From Nocardioides marmotae (GTDB lineage Bacteria; Actinomycetota; Actinomycetes; Propionibacteriales; Nocardioidaceae): DNA of 64,000 nucleotides. Below are positions 11,607 through 19,289 of the stretch, one piece after another (position 1 is the first letter of the stretch; every line of letters starts with the position of its first letter). The translations under genes and the position numbers were made by a program. A model generated the notes under the pieces. The model saw only the letters and a program-made list of their open reading frames with translations, did not search any database and was not told where the DNA came from. Location of the stretch: positions 3,100,001-3,164,000 of the forward strand of contig NZ_CP053660.1 in the NCBI RefSeq assembly GCF_013177455.1. Reading direction: 5' to 3'.

Positions 11607-11679
11607 CCGGCCGCGGCGTGCACCGGAGTCCGGCCGCGGCTGATCCCTCCCCGGCAGCGTGGCCCCAGCGCGCGATCGC

Positions 11680-11776
11680 CGGGATAGTCCGACACGCACG
11701 CGCCCTTGCGGGATAGTCCGACACGCACGCGCCCTTGCGGACGGGATCCAGGGCGCAGGTGTGGCGGACTATCCCG
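11680..11776. repeat. 29-bp tandem duplication with an inverted copy downstream, possible bidirectional terminator
   Basis: Two exact tandem copies of a 29-bp unit beginning GGGATAGTCCGACACG occupy 11681-11709 and 11710-11738. The inverted complement CGGACTATCCCG lies at 11765-11776. Either tandem copy (12-base arms at 11680-11691 or 11709-11720) can pair with it, giving two alternative hairpins. The element lies between convergent genes, so it may stop transcription from both sides. It may also be a dispersed palindromic repeat that duplicated locally. Confidence 0.65.
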
Positions 11777-11808
11777 CCGGGGGCGGGGTCAGCCGAGGTG
11801 GAGGACCC

Positions 11809-12801
11809 TCAGAACAGCGCGGACGCGAGCGCCTGGCGGCCGCGGATCACACGCGGGTCGTCGTTGCCGACGGCGGCGAACAGACCGAGCAGGTGCTCGC
11901 GAGCCGCGTTGCGCTCGTCGCCGGAGCTGCGTCGTACCAGGTCGACGAGCCGGGTGAAGGCGTCCTCGACGTGGCCGCCGAGCATGTCGAGGTCGGCGAC
12001 CATCGTCTGCGCCTCGACGTCGTCGGGGTTCGCGGCCGCGGCGGCCCGGGCCGCGTTGAGGTCGACGCCCTGGGTGCGCTGGAGCACCTTGGCCATCGCG
12101 AGACCGGCGGCGGCCTCGGCGTCGGCGGGGTTGGCGTCGACGAGCTTCTGGTACTCAGCGACCGCGCGGTCGATGTCGCCCTCGCCGAGCGCGTCCTGCG
12201 CGGCGGCGTACCGCGGGTCGACCTGCGGCTCGGCGTCGTCGTCGGGCGCGGCCGCGGCGTGCAGCGGCTGGTGCCGGCCGGTCATGCCCTGCGCGGTCAG
12301 CTGCTGGATCACCTGGGTGAGCGCGGTGCGCAGCTCCTCGATCGGGAGCGCGTCCTGCAGGAGCGGCGCCGGCCGGCCGTCGAGCACGGCGATGACGAGC
12401 GGGATCGAGGGGATCTGCATCGCCTGGGCGATCTGCGGCGCGGCGTCGATGTCGACGAGGCCGGCGAGGAAGCGCCCCTCGAACTCCGCCGAGACGGTCG
12501 CGAGGTCGTCGGCGAGCTGGCCGCTCTCGGGCATCCGGGTCCGGGAGTAGAAGACGAGCAGCACCGGCGCGGTCATCGAGGCCTCGATGACGCTCTGGAA
12601 GTTCTGCTCGGTCACGCTCACGGCGTACGACGACCCGCCGACCGGACCGCCCGCCGCGCCACCTCCCTGACCGCCGACCGGGCCCCCGGGTGCCGCGCCC
12701 GCGGGCGGCGGCGCACCCGGCCCGGAGGGTGCGGCGGGGGCGGGTCGCTTCAACGCCGAGAGGTCGATGGCACCGGGGCGCGAGAACGGCTGCTGCGTCA
12801 T
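11809..12801 (-). CDS. Thioredoxin-fold/TPR co-chaperone (CnoX/YbbN-like) without a CxxC site
   Basis: The 330-residue product has a low-complexity Pro/Gly/Ala N-terminus (about 1 to 55), a thioredoxin fold (about 58 to 165, with VLLVFYSRTRMPESGQLADD and IPSIPLVIAVLDG) and a C-terminal tetratricopeptide region (about 195 to 320). The position of the CxxC active site reads SRTRMPES, so it cannot be a dithiol oxidoreductase. The architecture matches YbbN/CnoX, a holdase that passes clients to chaperonins in E. coli. That role here is inference. The M. tuberculosis locus has a thioredoxin-like gene in the same neighbourhood. It faces the LysR gene across the repeat element. Confidence 0.82.
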   Translation of the reverse strand: MTQQPFSRPGAIDLSALKRPAPAAPSGPGAPPPAGAAPGGPVGGQGGGAAGGPVGGSSYAVSVTEQNFQSVIEASMTAPVLLVFYSRTRMPESGQLADDLATVSAEFEGRFLAGLVDIDAAPQIAQAMQIPSIPLVIAVLDGRPAPLLQDALPIEELRTALTQVIQQLTAQGMTGRHQPLHAAAAPDDDAEPQVDPRYAAAQDALGEGDIDRAVAEYQKLVDANPADAEAAAGLAMAKVLQRTQGVDLNAARAAAAANPDDVEAQTMVADLDMLGGHVEDAFTRLVDLVRRSSGDERNAAREHLLGLFAAVGNDDPRVIRGRQALASALF

Positions 12802-12811
12802 GGCCGCAATC

Positions 12812-14038
12812 CTAGAGAGGAGCCGCCAGTCCGAGCTCGACCGCCTCCTCGCGGAGCTCCTCGCGGACGCTGGGGTGCGCGGCGTGCTCGATCAGCTGCC
12901 GCGCCTGCTCGCGCTGGTCGTGCCCGAAGACCTCCGCGACGCCCTGCTCGGTGATCACCGCGCTCATCTGGAAGGAGGTCACCGGCTCATCGACCAGCGG
13001 CACGATCGTGGAGACGTCGGCCTTGGGGTGCCAGGAGCGCAGCGCGATCAGCGCCTGCCCGCCGGGGCTGTGCAGCGCGCCGACGATGAAGTCGGTCTGA
13101 CCGCCGAAACCGGAGTGGATGCGCGCCTGGATCCGCGAGGCGTTCGCCTGCCCGAACAGGTCGACCTGGAGCGCGGTGTTGACGCTGACCATCGCCGGGT
13201 TCCGGGCGATCCGGCCGGGGTCGTTGGTGGTCTCGGTCCGCGCCATGTGGATGCGCTCGTTGCCGTCGACCCACTCGATGAGCTCCTCGGAGCCGAAGAG
13301 GAACGACGCGGTCACCGGCACGTCGGGGTCCAGCGCGCCGGCCCGCTCGAGGGCGAGCACGGAGTCGGAGAACATCTCGGTCCAGATGCGCAGCCCGCGC
13401 CGCCCGGACAGGCCGAGCATGGTCGCGTCCGGGACCGCCCCGATCCCGGCCTGGAGCGTGGCGCCGTCGGCGACCCGGTCGGCGACGAGGGCCCCGATCC
13501 GCGCGGACGCCTCGTCGACGGGCACCACCTTCGCGTACGCGAGCGGCTCGTCGGCCTCGACCATGACGTCGACCAGGCTCGTGTCGAGCTCGGCGTCGCC
13601 GAAGGTCCACGGCAGGTGCCGGTTGACCTGGGCGATCACGACGCCGCCGCGGGCCCGCACGGCCTCGACGGCAGACGGGAGCACGTTGACCTCGGTGCCG
13701 AGCGAGACCTTCCCGCCGCGCGGCGGGGTCGTGTGCAGGAGGACGGCGTCGGGCGGCATCACCCCGCCGAAGAGGGTCGGCACCAGGGAGAGCCGCGAGG
13801 GGACGTAGCTCAGCCGCGGGCTGCGCCGCTGGCCGGGGCCGACGAAGGAGGTCTCCAGGGTCACCCCGTCGCGGTCGGGCAGCCCGGGTTGTCCGTTGAG
13901 CGCCCACAGCCGGTACGCCGGCAGGGCGGCGTCGAGCAGGCGCAACGTGTGCCACGGGGTGGCGTGGTTGCCGCTGACGACGACGCGGGGGTTCTCCGGG
14001 AGGCTGCGCAGGGCGGTCGTGAGGTCCACGGGCCCCAT
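12812..14038 (-). CDS. Acetyl-CoA hydrolase/transferase family protein
   Basis: The 408-residue product belongs to the Cat1/4-hydroxybutyrate CoA-transferase group, which moves CoA between acetyl-CoA and another short carboxylate or hydrolyses acetyl-CoA. Visible signatures are GVVIAQVNRHLPWTFGD, the GIGAVPDA loop, the catalytic glutamate segment RIWTEMFSD, and the C-terminal GGQTDFIVGA and SFQMSAVITEQGVAEV. Length is usual for the family. It lies 10 bp upstream of the CnoX-like gene on the same strand. Its position near ethylmalonyl-CoA pathway genes fits short-chain acyl-CoA metabolism, but the actual acid substrate is unknown. Confidence 0.88.
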   Translation of the reverse strand: MGPVDLTTALRSLPENPRVVVSGNHATPWHTLRLLDAALPAYRLWALNGQPGLPDRDGVTLETSFVGPGQRRSPRLSYVPSRLSLVPTLFGGVMPPDAVLLHTTPPRGGKVSLGTEVNVLPSAVEAVRARGGVVIAQVNRHLPWTFGDAELDTSLVDVMVEADEPLAYAKVVPVDEASARIGALVADRVADGATLQAGIGAVPDATMLGLSGRRGLRIWTEMFSDSVLALERAGALDPDVPVTASFLFGSEELIEWVDGNERIHMARTETTNDPGRIARNPAMVSVNTALQVDLFGQANASRIQARIHSGFGGQTDFIVGALHSPGGQALIALRSWHPKADVSTIVPLVDEPVTSFQMSAVITEQGVAEVFGHDQREQARQLIEHAAHPSVREELREEAVELGLAAPL

Positions 14039-14054
14039 CCCAGCAGATGCGCGG

Positions 14055-14576
14055 TCAGCCCACGCGCGGGCCTCGCAGACCCGAGCGCTGGACCACGCGC
14101 TGGATGGCGAGGTCGCGCTGCACCGGCCTGCCGACGTACCGGATGTCGCGCAGGCCCTGCTCCTGGGCGGCGGACTCGAAGCAGAAGTGCCCGAAGCCGA
14201 AGATCCGCCCGTGCAGCGGCCGGACGACGGTGATGTCGAGGATGCGGTGCAGCGGCATCGTGGCCATCTTGGTGGTGAGCACCCCGTGGACCCGGAAGAC
14301 GCGCATGTTGGTGATCACGAACCGGTCGCGGTGCTCGCGCAGCGCGCCCCAGCCCGCGTGCAGGGCCAGGCCGAGCGCCAGCAGCAGCGCGAGCCCGGCG
14401 AGGTCGATGTGGATCACGGGCACCCACGCCAGCACCGCGACGGCAGCCAGCACCTCCAGCATCGGCACCGTGTAGGCCGCCCAGTGGTGGCGCACCTCGT
14501 CGACGATCACCTCGCCCTCCTCGCGCAGGAGGTGGCGACCGATGTCGGGTCCCCCGAGCGGACGTGGCTGCTGCAC
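14055..14576 (-). CDS. Membrane-anchored PH-domain (bPH) protein
   Basis: The 173-residue protein has two closely spaced hydrophobic segments near residues 30 to 75, followed by a bacterial PH-like domain (RDRFVITNMRVFRVHGVLTTK, then MPLHRILDITVVRPLHGRIF). Proteins of this layout are common in actinobacteria; function is unknown. The frame extends to 14759, but the GTG at 14576 was chosen because TGAGG lies six bases upstream and the extension would cover the short gene just upstream in another frame. That gene stops 8 bases before this start, so coupled translation is likely. Confidence 0.75.
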   Translation of the reverse strand: MQQPRPLGGPDIGRHLLREEGEVIVDEVRHHWAAYTVPMLEVLAAVAVLAWVPVIHIDLAGLALLLALGLALHAGWGALREHRDRFVITNMRVFRVHGVLTTKMATMPLHRILDITVVRPLHGRIFGFGHFCFESAAQEQGLRDIRYVGRPVQRDLAIQRVVQRSGLRGPRVG

Positions 14577-14584
14577 CGCGGGCC

Positions 14585-14746
14585 TCAGAGCTCGCCGACG
14601 AAGGTGATCACCGCGTCGAAGAGGTCTCCGGTCCAGCTCACCACCTGGCCGCCCACCGCGGCCCCGGCGTCGGCGAGACCGCTCGGGTCGGTGAACATCC
14701 AGAAGCCGAGGAAGACGACCACCAGGACCAGCACCAGCTTCTGCAT
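14585..14746 (-). CDS. Short single-pass membrane protein of 53 residues
   Basis: This small frame begins with ATG at 14746, preceded at proper distance by GAGGAAG, and encodes MQKLVLVLVVVFLGFWMF, a single hydrophobic helix, followed by a short Gly/Ala/Asp-rich tail ending VITFVGEL. The stop codon supplies the ribosome-binding site of the PH-domain gene 8 bases downstream. The good ribosome site, a clean membrane helix and tight coupling support it as a real gene. No function can be assigned; it may be a partner of the PH-domain membrane protein. Confidence 0.62.
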   Translation of the reverse strand: MQKLVLVLVVVFLGFWMFTDPSGLADAGAAVGGQVVSWTGDLFDAVITFVGEL

Positions 14747-14869
14747 CACGCTTCCTCATCCAACGACGGAGTCACGACATGGCTCGGGCGGATCATCCCG
14801 GAGCCGACGCCCCGGACGCCGGAGGCGCGCCGGTCCAGACCTCCTGGCCGGGTTCGGCGGGTGGACGGC

Positions 14870-15835
14870 TCAGGCCCGGACCTGCTCCAGCAGCCGGTCG
14901 GCAGCCGCCCACGGGTCGGTCTCCCCCGCCGCGACGGCGGCCGCGAGCTCGTCGAGGCCGGCGTGGCCCCCGATGTCGCCCCAGGTACGCCGCAGGGCGG
15001 CCAGGGCGATCGCCTCGACCTCCGCGCGGGCCCGGCGGGCGCGCCGGCGGCCGAGCTCGCCGGTCTCCTGGAGCCAGGCGTGGTGGCGGTCGATCTCCGC
15101 GACCAGCTCCGCCAGGCCCTGGCCGGCCTGGGCGACGGTCGCGAGGATCGGCGGGGTCCAGCCGTCGTCGGGGCGATCGGCGAGCGCGATCATCGACCGC
15201 AGGTCGCGCCGCACCTGGTCGGCCCCGTCGCGGTCGGCCTTGTTGACGACGTACACGTCCCCGACCTCGAGGATGCCGGCCTTGGCGGCCTGGATCCCGT
15301 CGCCCATCCCGGGCGCGAGGAGCACCAGCGTGGTGTCGGCGAGTCCGGCGACCTCGACCTCGCTCTGCCCGACCCCGACGGTCTCGACGACCACGACGTC
15401 GCAGCCGGCGGCGTCGAGGACGCGGACCGCCTGCGGGGTCGACCAGGCCAGCCCGCCGAGGTGGCCGCGGGAGGCCATCGAGCGGATGTAGACGTCCGGG
15501 TCGCCGGCGTGGTCCTGCATCCGGATCCGGTCACCGAGCAGGGCCCCGCCGGAGAACGGCGAGGACGGGTCGACGGCGAGGACGCCGACCCGCTTGCCCC
15601 GGGCGCGCAGCTCGCGGACGAGCGCGTTGGTCGTCGTGGACTTCCCGACGCCCGGGGCGCCGGTGAGGCCGAGGACCTGGGCGCGGCCGGTGTGCGGCGC
15701 GAGCGCGGCGGTGACCTCGCGCAGCCGCGGGGACTCGTCCTCGACGAGGGAGATCAGCCGGGCGACGGCCCGGGCCTCGCCGGCGCGTGCGCGCTCGACG
15801 AGGCCCGGGACGTCCGCCTCCGTGCGAGGAGGCAC
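14870..15835 (-). CDS. meaB: MeaB/ArgK family GTPase, chaperone of B12-dependent acyl-CoA mutases
   Basis: MeaB-type G proteins protect adenosylcobalamin-dependent mutases and gate cofactor loading. The 321-residue product has the P-loop GAPGVGKST near residues 59 to 67, a switch region VDPSSPFSGGALLGDRIRM, DVVVVETVGVGQSE, and the base-specificity motif NKAD. The frame runs upstream into the thiolase, but the GTG at 15835 gives a normal length and shares one base with the thiolase stop (TAGTG), indicating coupling. The likely client is the ethylmalonyl-CoA mutase at 32-34 kb and any methylmalonyl-CoA mutase elsewhere. The hydrophilic Arg/Glu-rich C-terminus is typical of the dimerisation arm. 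Confidence 0.93.
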   Translation of the reverse strand: MPPRTEADVPGLVERARAGEARAVARLISLVEDESPRLREVTAALAPHTGRAQVLGLTGAPGVGKSTTTNALVRELRARGKRVGVLAVDPSSPFSGGALLGDRIRMQDHAGDPDVYIRSMASRGHLGGLAWSTPQAVRVLDAAGCDVVVVETVGVGQSEVEVAGLADTTLVLLAPGMGDGIQAAKAGILEVGDVYVVNKADRDGADQVRRDLRSMIALADRPDDGWTPPILATVAQAGQGLAELVAEIDRHHAWLQETGELGRRRARRARAEVEAIALAALRRTWGDIGGHAGLDELAAAVAAGETDPWAAADRLLEQVRA

Positions 15836-17025
15836 TACTTCTTCGGGACCCGCACGATCAGGGCGTCGCCCTGACCGCCGCCGCCGCACAGGGCGGCCGC
15901 GCCGACGCCGCCGCCGCGGCGCTGGAGCTCCAGCGCGAGGTGCAGCACGACGCGGGTGCCGGACATGCCGACGGGGTGGCCCAGCGCGATCGCGCCGCCG
16001 TTGACGTTGACCTTGGCGTCGTCGAGGCCGAGCTCGCGCGCCGAGGAGATCCCGACCGCGGCGAAGGCCTCGTTGAACTCCACCAGGTCGAGGTCGGTCG
16101 GGCTGATGCCCTCCTTCTCGCAGGCCTTCGCGGTGGCGGCGGCCGGCTGCAGCTGCAGGGTCGAGTCGGGGCCGGCGACCTGGCCGTGCGCGCCGATCTC
16201 GGCGAGCCACTCCAGGCCGAGCTCCTCGGCCTTGGCCTTGCTCATCACGACGACCGCGGCGGCGCCGTCGGAGATCTGCGAGGAGGAGCCCGCGGTGATC
16301 GTGCCCTCCTTGGAGAACGCGGCGCGCAGCTTGCCGAGGGACTCGGCCGAGGTCTCGCCGCGGACGCCCTCGTCGGTGGAGACGACGACCGGGTCGCCCT
16401 TGCGCTGCGGGATCGAGACCGGCACGACCTCCTCGTCGAAGACGCCGTTCTTCCAGGCGGCCGCCGCCTTCTGGTGCGACTGCGCGGCGAACTCGTCCTG
16501 CTCCGCGCGGGTCAGGTTGGCGCTCGCCGCGTTGCACTCCTCGGTGAGCAGGCCCATCGCCTGGGAGGTGAACTGGTCGAAGAGGGCGTCGTAGGCCATC
16601 GAGTCCACGAGCTTGGCGTCGCCGAACTTGATCCCCTCGCGGGACTTCGGCAGGAAGTGCGGGGCGTTGGTCATCGACTCCATGCCGCCGGCGACGATGA
16701 TCTCGGCCTCGCCGGCGCGGATCAGCTGGTCGGCCAGCGCGATGGCATTGAGGCCCGAGAGGCACACCTTGTTGATGGTGATCGAGGGGACGCTCATCGG
16801 GATGCCGCCGTTGACCGCCGCGAGGCGGGCCGGGTTCTGGCCGGCGCCGGCCAGGATGACCTGCCCCATGATCACGTACTCGACCTGGTCGCCGGAGACG
16901 CCGGCCTTCTCCAGCGCGCCCTTGATGGCGTGCCCTCCGAGGTCGGAGGCCGAGAGGTCCTTGAGGCCCCCGGACAGACGGCCGATCGGGGTGCGCGCAC
17001 CCGCGACGATGACGGTTCCGGACAT
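15835..17025 (-). CDS. Acetyl-CoA C-acetyltransferase (thiolase)
   Basis: This 396-residue thiolase condenses two acetyl-CoA to acetoacetyl-CoA (or the reverse), the entry step of the ethylmalonyl-CoA pathway. Active-site residues are Cys88 ([11 protein letters not shown]), His350 (GHPVGMSG) and Cys380 (CGGGGQG). The ATG at 17025 follows GGAGGAGC at good distance; the 20-residue extension to 17085 lacks a ribosome site. It is followed by meaB with a one-base overlap and is divergent from the epimerase gene. Mycobacteria place fadA4 beside the epimerase in the same way. A degenerate TAC-N5-GGTA element lies about 60 bp upstream. Confidence 0.93.
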   Translation of the reverse strand: MSGTVIVAGARTPIGRLSGGLKDLSASDLGGHAIKGALEKAGVSGDQVEYVIMGQVILAGAGQNPARLAAVNGGIPMSVPSITINKVCLSGLNAIALADQLIRAGEAEIIVAGGMESMTNAPHFLPKSREGIKFGDAKLVDSMAYDALFDQFTSQAMGLLTEECNAASANLTRAEQDEFAAQSHQKAAAAWKNGVFDEEVVPVSIPQRKGDPVVVSTDEGVRGETSAESLGKLRAAFSKEGTITAGSSSQISDGAAAVVVMSKAKAEELGLEWLAEIGAHGQVAGPDSTLQLQPAAATAKACEKEGISPTDLDLVEFNEAFAAVGISSARELGLDDAKVNVNGGAIALGHPVGMSGTRVVLHLALELQRRGGGVGAAALCGGGGQGDALIVRVPKK

Positions 17026-17189
17026 GGTGCTCCTCCAGCGTGGGGACGGCGGACGCGGCGGTGCAGCGCCCGTTTCGTCGGACACTACCCACGCGTAGGA
17101 ACGCCCGGTAGAGCGCAGCGGAGAGGGCCGCGTGAGGCGCTCGTCACAAGGGGTCGCGGGGCCTGGTGGCCTCGGCGACCATGACCGTC

Positions 17190-17660
17190 ATGACGGACAC
17201 GACCGCAGCCACCAGCCCGCTCGAGATCCCCGAGCACCTCTTCACCGCCATCGACCACGTCGGCATCGCCGTGCGCGACCTCGACGAGGCCATCGCCTTC
17301 TACGAGGGCACCTTCGGCATGCGCCTGGCCCACCAGGAGACCAACGAGGAGCAGGGCGTGCGGGAGGCGATGATGGCCGTCGGCGACTCCGGCTCCCACA
17401 TCCAGCTCCTCGCCCCGCTCGACGAGAGCTCCACGATCGCGAAGTTCCTCGACCGCTCGGGCCCGGGCGTGCAGCAGATGGCCTACCGGGTCACCGACGT
17501 GGAGGCCGTGAGCGCGATCCTGCGTGAGCGCGGCGTCCGCCTGCTGTACGACGCCCCGCGCCGCGGCACCTCGGACTCGCGGATCAACTTCATCCACCCC
17601 AAGGACGCCGGCGGCGTGCTCGTCGAGCTGGTCGAGCCGGCCGCGGACCCCGCCCACTGA
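17190..17660 (+). CDS. mce: Methylmalonyl-CoA/ethylmalonyl-CoA epimerase
   Basis: This vicinal-oxygen-chelate enzyme interconverts the (2R) and (2S) forms of methylmalonyl-CoA and, in this pathway, ethylmalonyl-CoA. The 156-residue product has the paired beta-alpha-beta modules, with IDHVGIAVRDLDEAIAFYE (metal-ligand His about 23), a central SHIQLLAPL segment and a C-terminal GGVLVELVEP supplying the last ligand. Three in-frame starts exist (GTG 17166, ATG 17181, ATG 17190) with no strong ribosome site. The shortest was taken because the family domain begins well after it. It lies divergent from thiolase-meaB and upstream of ccr, whose product ethylmalonyl-CoA is a likely substrate. Confidence 0.92.
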   Translation: MTDTTAATSPLEIPEHLFTAIDHVGIAVRDLDEAIAFYEGTFGMRLAHQETNEEQGVREAMMAVGDSGSHIQLLAPLDESSTIAKFLDRSGPGVQQMAYRVTDVEAVSAILRERGVRLLYDAPRRGTSDSRINFIHPKDAGGVLVELVEPAADPAH

Positions 17661-17713
17661 GCAGTCCCCGACCCCGGGGCTGAGACGTCGCTCACTCACC
17701 CCTAGGCGGCGAG

Positions 17714-17728
17714 GTTACCGATCGGTAT
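17714..17728 (+). promoter_or_regulatory. Shared ethylmalonyl-pathway operator, ccr copy
   Basis: GTTACCGATCGGTAT contains a perfect 12-bp palindrome (TACCGATCGGTA, 17716-17727) and overlaps a possible -10 box TATCTT at 17726-17731, about 50 bases before the ccr start. Read in the gene direction it matches GTTACCAGCCGGTAG before the 3-hydroxybutyryl-CoA dehydrogenase and GTTACCAACCGGTAT before ethylmalonyl-CoA mutase. It looks like a dimeric (for example TetR-type) regulator site. Confidence 0.65.
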
Positions 17729-17778
17729 CTTCGCCGCACCCGTCCGCAGCCCCGCCCTTCCCTGAGGAGACCGCACCC

Positions 17779-19119
17779 GTGCAGAACATCCTGGACGCCA
17801 TCCTCGCCGGCGACACCGCCAGCGAGGACTTCGCGAACCTGCAGCTGCCCGAGTCCTACCGCGCCGCGACGGTGCACAAGGACGAGGTCGACATGTTCGA
17901 GGGTCTCGCCTCGCGCGACAAGGACCCCCGCAAGTCCCTGCACGTCGAGGAGGTCGCCCTCCCCGAGCTCGGCCCCGGCGAGGCCCTCGTGGCCGTCATG
18001 GCCTCGGCGATCAACTACAACACCGTGTGGACCTCGATCTTCGAGCCGGTCTCCACCTTCGGGTTCCTCGAGCGCTACGGCCGGCTCTCCGAGCTCACCA
18101 AGCGCCACGACCTGCCCTACCACGTGGTCGGCTCCGACCTCTCCGGCGTCGTGCTGGCGACCGGACCCGGCGTGACGAAGTGGAAGCCGGGCACCGAGGT
18201 GGTCGCCCACTGCCTCTCCGTCGAGCTCGAGGAGCCCGACGGCCACGACGACACGATGCTCGACCCGCAGCAGCGGATCTGGGGCTTCGAGACCAACTTC
18301 GGCGGTCTCGCGGACGTCGCGCTGGTCAAGTCCAACCAGCTGATGCCCAAGCCGGCGCACCTGACCTGGGAGGAGGCCGCCTCCCCCGGCCTGGTGAACT
18401 CCACGGCGTACCGCCAGCTGGTCTCGAAGAACGGCGGCGCGATGAAGCAGGGCGACAACGTCCTCATCTGGGGCGCCTCGGGCGGCCTGGGCGGCTTCGC
18501 GACGCAGTACGCCCTCAACGGCGGCGCGACCCCGGTCTGCGTCGTCTCCTCCGAGGACAAGGCCGAGATCTGCCGCAAGATGGGCGCCGAGCTGGTCATC
18601 AACCGCAACGAGGAGGACTACCGCTTCTGGAACGAGGAGGGGACCGCCCAGGACCCCAAGGAGTGGAAGCGCTTCGGCTCCAAGATCCGTGAGCTCACGG
18701 GCGGTGAGGACATCGACATCGTCTTCGAGCACCCGGGCCGGGAGACCTTCGGCGCGAGCGTCTACGTCACCCGCAAGGGCGGCACCATCACCACCTGCGC
18801 CTCGACCTCGGGCTACATGCACGAGTACGACAACCGCTACCTGTGGATGAACCTCAAGCGGATCATCTCCAGCCACTTCGCGAACTACCGCGAGTCGTGG
18901 GAGGCGAACCGGCTCATCGCCCAGGGCAAGATCCACCCGACCGTCTCGCGCTCCTACCCGCTCGAGGAGGTCGGCCAGGCCGCGCTCGACGTGCACCACA
19001 ACAAGCACCAGGGCAAGGTCGGCGTCCTGTGCCTCGCGCCCGAGGAGGGCCTCGGCGTCCGCGACACCGAGATGCGGGCCAAGCACGAGACCGCGATCAA
19101 CCGCTTCCGCGGCGTCTGA
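17779..19119 (+). CDS. ccr: Crotonyl-CoA carboxylase/reductase
   Basis: Ccr carries out the NADPH-dependent reductive carboxylation of crotonyl-CoA to (2S)-ethylmalonyl-CoA, the defining step of the ethylmalonyl-CoA pathway. The 446-residue protein is an MDR-type reductase with the nucleotide-binding segment WGASGGLGGF near 231. The CO2-binding residues known from Kitasatospora Ccr are present: Asn81 (INYNTVW), Phe170/Glu171 (WGFETNFGG) and a His at 366 (SSHFANY), which supports carboxylase rather than simple reductase activity. The GTG start follows TGAGGAGA. The promoter carries the operator shared with two other pathway genes. A strong hairpin follows the gene. Confidence 0.96.
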   Translation: MQNILDAILAGDTASEDFANLQLPESYRAATVHKDEVDMFEGLASRDKDPRKSLHVEEVALPELGPGEALVAVMASAINYNTVWTSIFEPVSTFGFLERYGRLSELTKRHDLPYHVVGSDLSGVVLATGPGVTKWKPGTEVVAHCLSVELEEPDGHDDTMLDPQQRIWGFETNFGGLADVALVKSNQLMPKPAHLTWEEAASPGLVNSTAYRQLVSKNGGAMKQGDNVLIWGASGGLGGFATQYALNGGATPVCVVSSEDKAEICRKMGAELVINRNEEDYRFWNEEGTAQDPKEWKRFGSKIRELTGGEDIDIVFEHPGRETFGASVYVTRKGGTITTCASTSGYMHEYDNRYLWMNLKRIISSHFANYRESWEANRLIAQGKIHPTVSRSYPLEEVGQAALDVHHNKHQGKVGVLCLAPEEGLGVRDTEMRAKHETAINRFRGV

Positions 19120-19184
19120 GGACGCCGGACAAGCGCCCTCCGGGTGCCCGCGCCGCCCTCGCGCGCACCCCTCCAGACACCTGC

Positions 19185-19217
19185 CACCCCGGCACCGACG
19201 CGCCCGGTGCCGGGGTG
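19185..19217 (+). terminator. Hairpin terminator after ccr
   Basis: A perfect 12-bp stem, CACCCCGGCACC (19185-19196) with GGTGCCGGGGTG (19206-19217), encloses a 9-base loop 65 bases after the ccr stop. There is no T-tract, as is common in very GC-rich actinobacteria. It separates ccr from the coiled-coil gene. Confidence 0.65.
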
Positions 19218-19289
19218 CGGTGTTCACCGGTGATCGTGGAAGATGGGGGTTCGGCCGTCACCACCGCGATCGACCAGAGGATGTAGCTC

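Noticed and set aside
17086..17097. A fourth ethylmalonyl-pathway operator upstream of thiolase (TACCCACGCGTA).
   Set aside because: Only the outer TAC and GTA bases agree, the GTTACC and GGTA halves are not both present in the gene direction, and the distance to the start differs. It was not counted as a site.
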